From Terrimonas_A sp051954695 (lineage in GTDB: Bacteria; Bacteroidota; Bacteroidia; Chitinophagales; Chitinophagaceae): DNA of 64,000 nucleotides. The translations under genes were made by a program, and so were the position numbers. How positions within the stretch are numbered: position 1 is the first letter of the stretch; every line of letters begins with the position of its first letter. The notes beneath the pieces were generated by a model. That model was given only the letters and a program-made list of their open reading frames with translations. It was not told the origin of the DNA and did no database searches. The stretch covers positions 61,166 to 125,165 of the forward strand of contig JBQCHL010000033.1 in assembly GCA_051954695.1 (NCBI GenBank), in the 5' to 3' direction. Positions 1-8,969 of this stretch are shown here, piece by piece.

Positions 1-6
1 TTCGTA

Positions 7-369
7 TTATTCCTTCTTTTCTTCGCTGATCTTTTTAAATAATTCTTCCATTTTGAATACATGGTCCAATGTATCGTCTTTGAAAAACTTCAACACCGGG
101 ATATTCCGCAGTTGATGGCGCACTTTTGCAGAAAGCTCCTTTTTTATTTCATGGTGGCGGTCTTCAATTTTTTTCAGGGCATCATCCACATCTTTTACCT
201 GGAAAAAACTAAGATAAAACCTGGCTTCCAGCAGATCAGGTGTCACTTTTACGGATGATATGGATACCATACCGCCATTCAGCATGCTCAATCCCAGCCG
301 TTGAAAAATAAGGTTCATTTCCTCGTTCAACAGGCCGGCAATCTGTTTCTGTCTTTTTCCTTCTTCCAT
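7..369 (-). CDS. rbfA: Ribosome-binding factor A (RbfA)
   Basis: RbfA binds the free 30S subunit and helps 16S rRNA 5'-end maturation and cold adaptation. The 120-residue product has the small single KH-fold layout of the family: an N-terminal helix rich in charged residues (MEEGKRQKQIAGLLNEEM), the strand SSVKVTPDLLEARFYLSFF and the C-terminal RHQLRNIPVLKFFKDDTLD segment that matches the conserved RbfA end. A longer reading from 408 is possible, but its extra 13 residues do not look like RbfA, so the ATG at 369 is chosen. The gene is divergent from the ABC exporter at 465, leaving about 95 bases for two promoters. The call rests on recognised family sequence. Confidence 0.93.
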   Translation of the reverse strand: MEEGKRQKQIAGLLNEEMNLIFQRLGLSMLNGGMVSISSVKVTPDLLEARFYLSFFQVKDVDDALKKIEDRHHEIKKELSAKVRHQLRNIPVLKFFKDDTLDHVFKMEELFKKISEEKKE

Positions 370-464
370 AATAAATATATAATTTATGGGCTGCCCATCC
401 CAAAACATGCGGCAGACGTTGTAAAATTACTTACTTTGCCCCGTTTAAGCGACTTATAAGACGA

Positions 465-2282
465 ATGAAAAAATATTCCCGGATTTTTGGGTATTTAAAA
501 AAACATAGAGGCAAGCTTGCGCTCTATTTTCTTTGTACGATCCTGGCCACGCTTTTCGGAGTTATATCAATCGGGATGCTTATCCCTTTTTTTGGGTTGA
601 TATTTGATACCGGGCAGGCAACTGGAGCAGATGTAGTGAAATCAAACGCATTGGGCTCTTTTATCAGCAATTTCCTGGAAGGTATTATCCAAAGAGGAGG
701 AGCTAACGGCAAAATAAACGGGTTAACCACTATTTGCCTGATGATCGTTATCGCCACCATCCTGAAAAACACTTTCATCTATCTTTCCAACCGCATTTCC
801 GTTCCCGTGCGCAGCATGATCATAACCCAATTGCGCGGAGACCTTTATGATAAGATACTACGGCTTCCCATCGGCTATTTCACAGAAAAACGAAAAGGCG
901 ATATCATATCAAGAATGACCAATGATATTGCTGAAATTGAAGGTTCTGTTGTCGGCACTTTTGATGGACTTATCAAAGACCCGCTTACAGTATTGGGCTA
1001 CCTGATATTCCTGGTGATTATCTCGCCTCAACTTTCTTTATTTCTTTTGATCCTGTTGCCAATAACCGGTCTGCTTATCGGACGTGTAAGCCGGAAACTG
1101 AAGCGTCAATCACAGGACGCAGCTATTAAACTGGGAGAAAGCCTTTCCATTCTCGATGAAACACTCGGGGGATTAAGGGTCATCAAAGCATTCCTGGCTG
1201 AAAAGCTGCTTAGCACACGCTTTCATTCCGTTAACGACGAGCTGTTCAAAGTGCGGAAAAAAATGGGAGCCCGGAGAGACCTGGCTTCCCCGCTTACTGA
1301 AGTGTTGGGAGTGATGGTGCTGAGTACGATCCTGTATTTTGGCGGCCGCCTCGTGTTGGGTGATCAGGGGCTTGAAGCAAAAGAACTGATCGCCTATATC
1401 GCTTCATTTGCTATGCTTATCAACCCTGCTAAAAATATTTCCACCGCATTCTTTAATATACAACGCGGAGCTGCTGCCCTGGTGCGGGTGGAAGAAGTAT
1501 TGAAAGCACCTGTGGTGGTAGATGAAAACCCCAATGGCATCCAGCTAAGTTCTTTCAACGAGAAGATCGAGTTCCGTAATGTAGTGTTCTCTTATGATGA
1601 TGCCGTCATTCTAAACCAGGTAAATCTTATTATCAATAAAGGCAAGACCATTGCGTTAGTAGGTTCTTCCGGAGCGGGCAAATCAACCCTGGCCGACCTG
1701 GTGCCCCGTTTCCATGATGTAACTGGAGGTGAGGTCTTAATAGACGGGATTAATATCAAGGATTATTCCCTTCATTCCATCCGCAGCCTCATGAGCATTG
1801 TAACGCAAGAGCCGATATTGTTCAATGATACTATTGCCAATAATATTGCTCTCGGCACTCCCAATGCTACTGAAGAAGAGATCATCCGTGCAGCAAAGAT
1901 CGCCAATGCCCATAATTTCATCATGCAGAAAGAGCAGGGCTATCAAACCAATATCGGCGACAGGGGAAGTAAACTGAGCGGAGGCGAGAGGCAGCGCCTT
2001 ACCATTGCAAGGGCAGTTTTAAAGAACCCGCCGATACTTATCCTCGACGAAGCCACTTCTTCGCTTGACACAGAAAGTGAGAGACTGGTACAGGATGCGA
2101 TCAACAACATGATGCAAAACCGGACCAGCATCGTGATCGCTCACCGGTTAAGCACGATCCGTCATGCAGACGAGATCATTGTGTTGCAAAAAGGAAAGAT
2201 CGTGGAAAGAGGAAATCACGAGGAGTTGATTGCACAGAATGGATTTTATAAGAAGCTGGTGGAAATGCAGGAGGTAAAATGA
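465..2282 (+). CDS. MsbA-like ABC exporter (fused permease and ATPase)
   Basis: A half-size ABC exporter of 605 residues that should act as a homodimer in the inner membrane. The N-terminal half holds about six hydrophobic segments (for example LALYFLCTILATLFGVISIG near residue 18 and GVMVLSTILYFGG near 284). The C-terminal half is a complete ATPase: Walker A GSSGAGKST, signature LSGGERQR, Walker B ILILDEATSSLD and the switch His in IAHRL. Sequence style is that of the MsbA/lipid A exporter family. Substrate cannot be proved from sequence; lipid A core or another lipid is the best inference. The gene stands alone, divergent from rbfA, and ends 60 bases from the converging cytochrome remnant. 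Confidence 0.88.
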   Translation: MKKYSRIFGYLKKHRGKLALYFLCTILATLFGVISIGMLIPFFGLIFDTGQATGADVVKSNALGSFISNFLEGIIQRGGANGKINGLTTICLMIVIATILKNTFIYLSNRISVPVRSMIITQLRGDLYDKILRLPIGYFTEKRKGDIISRMTNDIAEIEGSVVGTFDGLIKDPLTVLGYLIFLVIISPQLSLFLLILLPITGLLIGRVSRKLKRQSQDAAIKLGESLSILDETLGGLRVIKAFLAEKLLSTRFHSVNDELFKVRKKMGARRDLASPLTEVLGVMVLSTILYFGGRLVLGDQGLEAKELIAYIASFAMLINPAKNISTAFFNIQRGAAALVRVEEVLKAPVVVDENPNGIQLSSFNEKIEFRNVVFSYDDAVILNQVNLIINKGKTIALVGSSGAGKSTLADLVPRFHDVTGGEVLIDGINIKDYSLHSIRSLMSIVTQEPILFNDTIANNIALGTPNATEEEIIRAAKIANAHNFIMQKEQGYQTNIGDRGSKLSGGERQRLTIARAVLKNPPILILDEATSSLDTESERLVQDAINNMMQNRTSIVIAHRLSTIRHADEIIVLQKGKIVERGNHEELIAQNGFYKKLVEMQEVK

Positions 2283-2342
2283 GGCAGGTAAGCCCCTCTT
2301 TGTGATTATAGAATCAAACTATTTATCGGGCAGCATCCATCT

Positions 2343-2777
2343 TTAGGGGCTTTTTGTAACGTACAAGTAAATAGCTTTTACTTCCCTGTCTGAAATAGCA
2401 GGAAATTTCAGATGTGGAGTTTTCGTTCCAAACTTTTCCATTAATCTTTTAATGTATTCCTCTTCCCGGAACATTTCCGGCGCTCTCAGATATTGAGCTA
2501 TTTTTTCAGTACTGTTCCAAAAATCATTTTGGATCGAAGCAATCAATCTATCTCCATCATCTTTATGTATAGGGTGGCAAACCGTACATTTCGCCTAAAA
2601 AACTGTTTTTCCTCCTATGAACAGTTCTTCATCCATCCTCGCCTTATCATGAGAAAGTACATTTTCCTGTTCCAGTGCAACAGATTGTCTGGAGCTTAAT
2701 TTCTGGATCAATAAACAACCCATTGCGGTAAGCCCAAGAATTAAGGCCGCATGCAGTATATGTTTTTGTTGGCCCAC
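2343..2777 (-). pseudogene. Monohaem c-type cytochrome gene broken by an in-frame amber codon
   Basis: Reading the minus strand from a GTG at 2777 gives an N-terminal hydrophobic anchor (ILHAALILGLTAMGCLLI), then GGKTVF, a TAG at 2597-2595, and in the same frame AKCTVCHPIHKDDGDRL and a further 76 or so residues ending KSP. CTVCH is a haem c attachment motif (CxxCH) and the whole 144-codon reading has the length and order of a small membrane-anchored cytochrome c. The stop lies four codons before the first haem Cys. The usual distal Met site appears as HLKF, with Leu where Met is normal, which may be a second sign of decay. The gene lies 39 bases downstream of the acyl-CoA dehydrogenase on the same strand. 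A sequencing error at one base would restore it. Confidence 0.8.
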
Positions 2778-2816
2778 CCGGCAAATTTATCGGAGAATGG
2801 CCTGACTCCAAACAGA

Positions 2817-3959
2817 TCAACTTCTCAATACCTCTCTTGAAATGACCAGTTTTTGAATTTCCGATGTTCCCTCTCCTATAGTACACAATTTTGCATCGCG
2901 ATAAAATTTTTCTACCGGGAAATCTTTGGTATAGCCATAACCGCCAAAGACCTGTACAGCATCATTGGCTACTTTCACAGCCACTTCGCTGGCATAGTAT
3001 TTTGCCATAGCCGCTTCCTTGGTTACGGCCTGCTTACGGTTCTTCAGATCGCAGGCGCGTAGAACAAGCATTTCCGCTGCAGCAATTTCAGTAGCCATAT
3101 CTGCCAGTTTGAATGATATGCCCTGGAAATTAGCAATAGGCTGATCAAACTGATGGCGTTCCTTGGAATATTGTACAGCAGCCTCATAAGCTCCTTTCGC
3201 AATGCCCAGGGAAAGGGATGCGATGGATATTCTTCCTCCATCCAGTACTTTCATTGCCTGCTTGAAGCCATCACCCATTTCGCCGAGGCGGTTGCTGTCG
3301 GGTATACGGCAATTATCAAAGACCATTTCGGCTGTTTCGCTGGCACGCATACCCAGTTTGTTTTCTTTTTTACCGGCGCCGAAGCCTTTTGTTCCTTTCT
3401 CTACCACAAAAGCGGTTGAATTATTCTTTGTACGCGGCTCACCAGTGCGGCAGATCACGACGGCTACTTCACCGCTTTTACCATGTGTGATCCAGTTTTT
3501 GGTACCATTGATCACCCACTCATCTCCGTCTTTGACAGCAGTACATTTCATATTACCTGCATCACTGCCGGTGTTGGCTTCTGTCAATCCCCATGCGCCG
3601 AGCCATTCTGCAGTAGCCAATTTGGGTAAATACTTTTTCTTTTGCTCTTCATTGCCAAATGAAAGGATATGCCCGCTGCAAAGGGAATTATGCGCGGCGA
3701 GACTTAACCCGATGGAACCGCAAACTTTGGCGACCTCTTCTATCACGGTTTTATATTCCACATAGCCCAGGCCTGCGCCGCCATATTCTTCCGGCACCAG
3801 CACGCCCATCAGTCCTAATTTTCCCATTTCACGGAAGACTTCTACAGGAAATTCCTGTTTTTCATCCCAATCCATTACATGTGGTTTAATGTACTGTCTG
3901 GCAAATTCACGGGTAGTTTGTTGTACCTGCTCAGTAATTTCAGAAACCTTGAAATCCAT
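2817..3959 (-). CDS. Acyl-CoA dehydrogenase
   Basis: FAD-dependent acyl-CoA dehydrogenase of 380 residues, the normal length for short- and medium-chain enzymes; it oxidises acyl-CoA to the trans-2-enoyl-CoA and passes electrons to ETF. Visible marks are LVPEEYGGAGLGYVEY (N-terminal helical domain), GLTEANTGSDAGNMKC and NWITHGK (middle beta domain), QFDQPIANFQGISFKLADM, QVFGGYGYTKDFPVE and the end IGEGTSEIQ, where Glu363 is the expected catalytic base. The open frame runs upstream to 4118, but the added residues are unlike the family and MDFKVSEITEQVQ is the typical start, so 3959 is used. Closest in style to isovaleryl/butyryl-CoA type enzymes; chain preference is not decidable. Confidence 0.93.
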   Translation of the reverse strand: MDFKVSEITEQVQQTTREFARQYIKPHVMDWDEKQEFPVEVFREMGKLGLMGVLVPEEYGGAGLGYVEYKTVIEEVAKVCGSIGLSLAAHNSLCSGHILSFGNEEQKKKYLPKLATAEWLGAWGLTEANTGSDAGNMKCTAVKDGDEWVINGTKNWITHGKSGEVAVVICRTGEPRTKNNSTAFVVEKGTKGFGAGKKENKLGMRASETAEMVFDNCRIPDSNRLGEMGDGFKQAMKVLDGGRISIASLSLGIAKGAYEAAVQYSKERHQFDQPIANFQGISFKLADMATEIAAAEMLVLRACDLKNRKQAVTKEAAMAKYYASEVAVKVANDAVQVFGGYGYTKDFPVEKFYRDAKLCTIGEGTSEIQKLVISREVLRS

Positions 3960-4170
3960 ATATGCTTGATCTTTTAAGTCAAAAAGATGTGCCACCATCC
4001 CATTAACAATATCCGGGAAGATGGCACATTGGGCGAGGTCGCCCCTCAGTGTTTCAGGCAATCGATAGAAGCCGGTGCAAGATATGGATTTTTGACGAGA
4101 ACTAACAACTGTTAGCATTGATTTAACGAGTTTTCTCCTACCGCTTTTTAATCCCGGATTCCCACGAAGC

Positions 4171-4596
4171 TTAGCCTAGTGATTTCAGGTTTTTAAGCTG
4201 AGCATCATACCCGGTTACCACTTTTATATTCGTTATTTCTTTCTTGATTTCGGTTGTTTCTTCTGTAAGGTGTTCCAATTTTAGATTAATTTCCCTGAAT
4301 CCATTCATTGTGTAGTTTTCCAGTGTACCTACTCTGTTCTCTAACTTGCCAACTTTAGTCTCCAACAGATCAACTTTGGCCTCGAGTTGATCGACTTTTA
4401 AATGTATAGAACTAATTTCCTGGCTTATTATTTGGATATTATGATTAACCTGGGTTAACTCGGTATCAATCTTGGTAAACTTTGTATTGATCTCGGTAAA
4501 CTTTGTATTGATCTCGGTAAACCCAGTATCAACAAGGCCAAATAAATCCTTTAGCAACTTTTCCGCATAAGTTGATGCTTCGTTTTCTTGCTTCAT
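4171..4596 (-). CDS. Coiled-coil protein with tandem heptads, unknown function
   Basis: I do not recognise a named family. The 141-residue product is almost wholly predicted coiled coil: it starts MKQENEASTYAEKLLKDLFG, carries three near-identical seven-residue units (FTEINTK, FTEINTK, FTKIDTE) around residues 26-46, then long stretches of heptads with Leu/Val/Ile at a and d (VDQLEAKVDLLETKVGKLE). No signal peptide or membrane segment is seen, so it is probably cytoplasmic. Similar t-SNARE- or DUF-like coiled coils occur singly in many Bacteroidota and change length easily by repeat slippage. No operon partner: 211 bases separate it from the acyl-CoA dehydrogenase start and about 200 from the hydrolase on the other side. 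Confidence 0.65.
   Translation of the reverse strand: MKQENEASTYAEKLLKDLFGLVDTGFTEINTKFTEINTKFTKIDTELTQVNHNIQIISQEISSIHLKVDQLEAKVDLLETKVGKLENRVGTLENYTMNGFREINLKLEHLTEETTEIKKEITNIKVVTGYDAQLKNLKSLG
4471..4533 (-). repeat. Three tandem 21-bp units inside the coiled-coil gene
   Basis: Units at 4471-4491, 4492-4512 and 4513-4533. The first two differ at one base; the third has drifted over its last third. Each unit is exactly seven codons, one heptad, so gain or loss of a unit keeps both the frame and the coiled-coil register. Confidence 0.8.
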
Positions 4597-4796
4597 TTAG
4601 TATAAGGTTTGGTAGTTTTAAATGAGCCCCTCAAAGGAGGTTTGATTTGCTTTTAATTCACAGGTCCAAATTAGCTTAAAGAACAAACAACTACCCTAAT
4701 CAAAGGCTGGTTTTTAAACGGCAAAAAACTGTTTTTTCCTGACGGACTTTGCTATTTTACCTAATGATATTTATGAAGAATATTATACTGTTGGCA

Positions 4797-5582
4797 TTAG
4801 TTCCCCGGCAGCTCTATCACCTGGTTATCATATGCCAGATGCATACCCGCTGGCAACTCCGGTTCCACTTCTGCATGCTTGCCCAATTGATGGGAGATAT
4901 GTGTAAAACAAGCCCGCGGAACTTTTAACTCCTGTACTATCTCAATGGCTTCATCAATAGAAAAATGCGAAATATGCTTCTCTTTTCTCAGCGCATTCAA
5001 CACCAGCACTTCCGATCCCCGGATCTTTTCTTTCGACTCCGGATCAATACGGTTCGCATCAGTGATATACGTGAATTTTCCAAAACGGAAACCCATTACC
5101 GGCATACGCAAATGCCATACAAGAATAGGAGTGACAGGAATATCTCCTACAATGAACGGCTCCATTGTAATGGTATGCATATTCAGCTCCGGCAAACCGG
5201 GATATTTCGTATCTGAGAATGCATAATAAAAATCGCGACGCACAGCTTCCTCCGTCAGCGAATCAGCATATACATCAATTGACTTCCCTGAAAAATAATT
5301 GAATGCCCGGATATCATCCAGGCCGGCAAGATGGTCTTTATGCGGATGTGTGAAAATGATAGCATCAAGGGACTTTACCTGTTGCCGCAACATCTGGTAC
5401 CTGAAATCAGGGCCTGTGTCAACCACCAGGCGGGTCCGGGACGACTCCACCATGATGCTTGATCGTAACCTTTTGTCCCTTTTGTCAGGTGAAGAGCAAA
5501 CCTCGCAGCCGCAGGCTATCATAGGAACACCGCTGCTGGTGCCAGTACCAAGGAAAGTTATTTTAAGCGAGGGATAAGACAC
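4797..5582 (-). CDS. PhnP-like metallo-beta-lactamase-fold hydrolase
   Basis: MBL-fold phosphodiesterase-like enzyme of about 260 residues. It opens with ITFLGTGTSSGVPMIAC, has a Cys pair (CGCEVC) that in PhnP relatives binds a structural zinc, the metal motif THPHKDHLAG (HxHxDH), a later His in VWHLRMPVMGF and ITDANRI with the bridging Asp, and a final His in FTHISHQLG. No ATG lies before the first conserved strand, so the start is either GTG at 5582 (chosen; gives the usual short lead) or TTG at 5615, which overlaps the stop of the gene upstream. It forms a two-gene unit with that gene. Substrate is unknown; cyclic phosphodiesters are the family theme. Confidence 0.85.
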   Translation of the reverse strand: MSYPSLKITFLGTGTSSGVPMIACGCEVCSSPDKRDKRLRSSIMVESSRTRLVVDTGPDFRYQMLRQQVKSLDAIIFTHPHKDHLAGLDDIRAFNYFSGKSIDVYADSLTEEAVRRDFYYAFSDTKYPGLPELNMHTITMEPFIVGDIPVTPILVWHLRMPVMGFRFGKFTYITDANRIDPESKEKIRGSEVLVLNALRKEKHISHFSIDEAIEIVQELKVPRACFTHISHQLGKHAEVEPELPAGMHLAYDNQVIELPGN

Positions 5583-5611
5583 GCGTAAAAATAAGAAACT
5601 GTGAGCAAGGC

Positions 5612-5902
5612 TCAATCTTCTTTCTCTTTATCCGCAGTTTCCAGCTTGGAAACAATATCGAGATAAAGCTTTCGCGCATCATCAGGCAATAATTCAGTCC
5701 GGATATCCAATTGAGGAATAAGGTCCAGCAAGGTATTTATCCGGCCTTCTACCTGAAGGAATTTGTTCAGCACCACCACCCTTTTCTGCTCAAGAATGCA
5801 ATAGCCGCTTTGAAAAGTACCTCTTTCATACCTCAAAACATATCCAGCATGCTCAGGGATGGCTTCCAGTTTATCAAGAGTGGATTGTGTATACTTAATC
5901 AT
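5612..5902 (-). CDS. Conserved small protein, unknown function
   Basis: A 96-residue soluble protein with no signal peptide or membrane segment. It has the look of a conserved Bacteroidota protein of unknown role: MIKYTQSTLDKLEAIPEHAG, then a strand-rich middle (YVLRYERGTFQSGYCILEQ, KRVVVLNKF) and a C-terminal helix with many acidic residues. ATG at 5902 is chosen over a TTG two codons earlier. It is the first gene of a pair with the PhnP-like hydrolase, whose reading frame abuts or overlaps its stop, so the two are probably co-translated and may act together. No function can be assigned. Confidence 0.75.
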   Translation of the reverse strand: MIKYTQSTLDKLEAIPEHAGYVLRYERGTFQSGYCILEQKRVVVLNKFLQVEGRINTLLDLIPQLDIRTELLPDDARKLYLDIVSKLETADKEKED

Positions 5903-6006
5903 ATTCAAGAGATCAGTGATATTGGGTCAGTGACATACAAAAATACGAACAGCCTGAGGAGGAACGGAATAAGCTAACCCTAAGTTTTCCACAGTAAAGG
6001 TCTGGC

Positions 6007-7563
6007 TCACTTGCTTTCCATCTTTATCACCGGCACTATCATTTCCTCCAGGCTCACTCCGCCATGCTGGAATGTATTGCGGTAATAATTCACATAATGA
6101 TTGTAGTTATTTGGATAACACAGAAAACCATCTTCCTTGGCAAAGATAAAAGAGGAATTAATGGTCGGCACCGGTAAACCCACTTCACGCGGATCGCGAT
6201 AAGCCAGCACTTCCTTGGGCTCATAGTTCAGATTACGCCCATGTTTATAGCGAAGATTAGTGGTTGTTTGTTTATCACCGATCACTTTATAAGGCGTTTT
6301 CACCCTTACGCTGCCGTGATCTGTTGCCAGCACGATCTTGATCTTCTTATCTGCAATCTTTTTCAATGCCTGGTGCAGCGGCGAATGTTCAAACCAACTG
6401 GTAGTAATGCTCCGGTAGCTCATTTCATCACCAGCCAGTTCCTTCAATACCTCCATTTCTGTGCGCGCATGGCTCAGCATATCCACAAAATTGTATACGA
6501 TCACATTCAGGTCGTTCGTGAGCAGGTTATGTATATTATTCACCAGCTCAAGTCCTGCCTGGTTATTCAGCACTTTGGTATAAGAAACCTTCAGATCATT
6601 TTTTCCCAGCCGCCGCATCTGCGCCCTGAAAAACTCTTCTTCATGAAGGTTCTTGCCTCCTTCTTCGTCATCATTCTTCCATTGTTGCGGAAACTGCTTC
6701 TCTATATCCACAGGCAGGAGGCCAGCGAAAATAGCATTGCGTGCATATTGCGTGGCAGTGGGCAGAATGCTGTAAAAACTATCTTCTTCCAGTATACGGA
6801 AGCTTTCTGCAAATATGGGCTGTATCGCCTTCCATTGATCAAAACGGAGATTGTCGATCAGGATAAAGAACAATGGTGTTCCTTTTTCCAGGTGCGGCAT
6901 TACTTTGAACTTTACCAGGCTATGGCTCATCACAGGGCCATCCTTACTTTTAGGACTTACCCATGAGGCATAGTTGCGGGATATGAATTTGAAAAATTCC
7001 GTATTCGCCTCACCTTTCTGGCTCTGTAAAACTTCCTGCATTTCCGGGCTGTCACTTTTCTGCATTTCCAGTTCCCAATACACCAGTTTCCGGTAAATAT
7101 CCATCCATTCGTTGTAATCGGGATTACTGTTGAGCGCCATGAACAGGTTACGGAACTGCTGCTGATAGGCGGTAGTGGTCTTTTCAGCCACCAGTCTTTT
7201 ATTGTCGATAATTTTTTTCAAACTTAACCAAACCTGGTTAGGGTTTACCGGCTTGATCAGGTAATCGGATATCTGGCTGCCGATGGCCTCATCCATCAGG
7301 TTCTCCGTTTCATTCTTGGTGATAAGTACCACAGGCAGGGATTGCTTCAGCTCTTTAATCTTAGCCAATGTTTCCAGCCCGGTAATACCAGGCATACTTT
7401 CATCTATCAGCACCACATCAACCGGGTTTTCCTTTACAAAGTCAATAGCATCGAAACCATTGGTAAAGGTCTGTACCTCATACCCTTTATTCTCCAAAAA
7501 CAATTTTTGCGATTGCAAGCTTTCGATCTCATCGTCTACCCAAATAATTTTTGCCAAGGCCAT
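6007..7563 (-). CDS. porX: T9SS regulator PorX (response regulator with PglZ domain)
   Basis: PorX is the cytoplasmic response regulator of the type IX secretion system; it works with the sensor PorY and, in Porphyromonas, with the sigma factor SigP. The 518-residue protein has a receiver domain at about 1-125 with the acidic pair Asp10/Asp11, phospho-acceptor Asp54 in LIDESMPG, Thr82 and Lys104 in the right places. The rest is a PglZ/alkaline-phosphatase-superfamily domain: FILIDNLRFDQW with a metal-binding Asp, SILPTATQYARNAIFAG with the likely nucleophile Thr, YNFVDMLSHAR and ATDHGSVRVKTP. This two-domain order is specific to PorX. No porY lies nearby. Several predicted T9SS cargo genes occur later in the window. 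Confidence 0.93.
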   Translation of the reverse strand: MALAKIIWVDDEIESLQSQKLFLENKGYEVQTFTNGFDAIDFVKENPVDVVLIDESMPGITGLETLAKIKELKQSLPVVLITKNETENLMDEAIGSQISDYLIKPVNPNQVWLSLKKIIDNKRLVAEKTTTAYQQQFRNLFMALNSNPDYNEWMDIYRKLVYWELEMQKSDSPEMQEVLQSQKGEANTEFFKFISRNYASWVSPKSKDGPVMSHSLVKFKVMPHLEKGTPLFFILIDNLRFDQWKAIQPIFAESFRILEEDSFYSILPTATQYARNAIFAGLLPVDIEKQFPQQWKNDDEEGGKNLHEEEFFRAQMRRLGKNDLKVSYTKVLNNQAGLELVNNIHNLLTNDLNVIVYNFVDMLSHARTEMEVLKELAGDEMSYRSITTSWFEHSPLHQALKKIADKKIKIVLATDHGSVRVKTPYKVIGDKQTTTNLRYKHGRNLNYEPKEVLAYRDPREVGLPVPTINSSFIFAKEDGFLCYPNNYNHYVNYYRNTFQHGGVSLEEMIVPVIKMESK

Positions 7564-7652
7564 GTGTAAAATTTATCGGATTATATCGGTATAATATTAT
7601 AAAATAATTTTAACCCAATCATTCAAAAATAGCTTTTTCGCCGCTGCCTCCG

Positions 7653-7660
7653 TACTTTTG
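7653..7660 (+). promoter_or_regulatory. Bacteroidota -7-like element before the HD-domain gene
   Basis: TACTTTTG fits the Bacteroidota -7 consensus TAnnTTTG. It lies 37 bases before the ATG at 7698. No good -33 TTG/TTTG at the usual distance was seen, so this is a weak call from the motif alone. Confidence 0.4.
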
Positions 7661-7697
7661 CCGGCTACCTGAGGGGGGCTTTAACAAAAACTCAACA

Positions 7698-8918
7698 ATG
7701 GCTGCAGTCAGAAAGATTATCAACGACCCCGTATATGGTTTTATTACCATCGACGAGCCTTTGATCCTTCAAATCATATCGCATCCTTACTATCAAAGGT
7801 TGCGTAATATACACCAGATGGCTTTTGCGCACCTGGTATATCCTGGTGCTGTTCATTCCCGCCTGCATCATTCACTGGGCGCTTACCACCTCATGTGCAA
7901 TGCCCTCAGCGAACTGAAAAGTAAAGGTATCGAGATAAGCCATGAAGAAGAACTCGGCGCCAAGATCGCTATCCTGCTTCATGATGCGGGACATGGCCCC
8001 TTTTCCCACACACTGGAACAAGAGCTTATTCCCGGCGTTCATCATGAGCAAATATCTTTCCTGATCATGCAGGTACTGAATACAGAGTTCAACGGGCAAC
8101 TGGACACTGCTTTGGCTATCTTCACCAATAATCATCCCAAAAGATTTCTCCATCAACTGGTATCAGGGCAACTGGATGTGGACAGGATGGACTATCTCAA
8201 CCGCGACAGTTTTTTTACCGGTGTTGCAGAAGGCGTGATCGGTTATGACCGTATCATCAAAATGCTGACAGTAAAGGACGGAGAACTGATGGTGGAAGAA
8301 AAAGGTATTTATTCCATTGAGAAATTTCTTGTTTCCCGCCGCCTTATGTACTGGCAGGTATACCTTCATAAAACAGTACTTGGCGCTGAAATGATGCTGG
8401 TAAAGATCATCCGCAGAGCCAAAGAACTTATCCGGAAAGGAGAAGGATTGAATGCCGCTTCAAAGGTACTCGACAATATGCTGAAGAACCCCCAGGATTA
8501 CCAGAACATGAGCGATGCCCTGCAGATCTTTTGCCGCCTGGATGATCATGATGTGCTGGCCACCATTAAGAACTGGAGCTGGCATCCGGATAAAATATTG
8601 CGACTGCTTTGCCGTTCTTTAATTGACAGGCATTTGTATAAAGTGAAGTTGCAGGCAGAACCGATCAATCCTGTTCTCACTAATCAAAAAATACAGGAAG
8701 TGGCTGCTGTACTGGAATTGGATGAAGAGGAGATCGCCGAATATTTTGTGTTTACCGGCGAAGCCAGCAACACCACTTACAACCCTGCCGATGAAAGGAT
8801 CAATATCCTTTTCAAGGACGGAACGATCAAAGACATATCACAGGTAGACAATGCGCTGATACAGCATAACCTCAGCAGCACTGTTAAAAAATATTACATT
8901 TGTTACTGGCGAATTTGA
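7698..8918 (+). CDS. HD-domain phosphohydrolase (dNTPase/SAMHD1-like)
   Basis: A 406-residue metal-dependent phosphohydrolase of the HD superfamily, in the branch that includes dGTPase and SAMHD1. The metal ligands are visible in order: His in HSRLHHSLGAYHL, the HD pair in ILLHDAGHGPFSHTLE, and the distal Asp in LDVDRMDYLNRDSFFTG. The opening KIINDPVYGFITIDEPLI and LRNIHQMAFAHLVYPGA are the conserved lead of this subfamily. A likely role is dNTP hydrolysis or nucleotide pool control in the cytoplasm, but the substrate of the Bacteroidota members is not established. It is followed after 51 bases by lpxD on the same strand. Confidence 0.9.
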   Translation: MAAVRKIINDPVYGFITIDEPLILQIISHPYYQRLRNIHQMAFAHLVYPGAVHSRLHHSLGAYHLMCNALSELKSKGIEISHEEELGAKIAILLHDAGHGPFSHTLEQELIPGVHHEQISFLIMQVLNTEFNGQLDTALAIFTNNHPKRFLHQLVSGQLDVDRMDYLNRDSFFTGVAEGVIGYDRIIKMLTVKDGELMVEEKGIYSIEKFLVSRRLMYWQVYLHKTVLGAEMMLVKIIRRAKELIRKGEGLNAASKVLDNMLKNPQDYQNMSDALQIFCRLDDHDVLATIKNWSWHPDKILRLLCRSLIDRHLYKVKLQAEPINPVLTNQKIQEVAAVLELDEEEIAEYFVFTGEASNTTYNPADERINILFKDGTIKDISQVDNALIQHNLSSTVKKYYICYWRI

Positions 8919-8969
8919 ATGGCTTAATCCTTGCCGTTTTCTTTCACCGGAGAAGTAAATCTTTTATTC

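Noticed and set aside
2290..2355. Inverted repeat AAGCCCCT ... AGGGGCTT followed by T-run, as a terminator of the ABC exporter gene
   Set aside because: The loop would be 47 bases and the second arm is the end of the cytochrome remnant; too weak to call.
3202..3765. A 187-codon open frame opposite the acyl-CoA dehydrogenase
   Set aside because: Inside a well-conserved gene, Pro/Ser-rich nonsense composition, no family marks.
4597..4796. CCTCAAAGGAGG palindrome and A/T tracts as a terminator or operator
   Set aside because: The stem is only four bases and the A/T tracts have no GC stem next to them.
6241..6966. A 241-codon open frame opposite porX
   Set aside because: Fully inside porX, with no recognisable domain and odd composition (high His, Phe, Cys).
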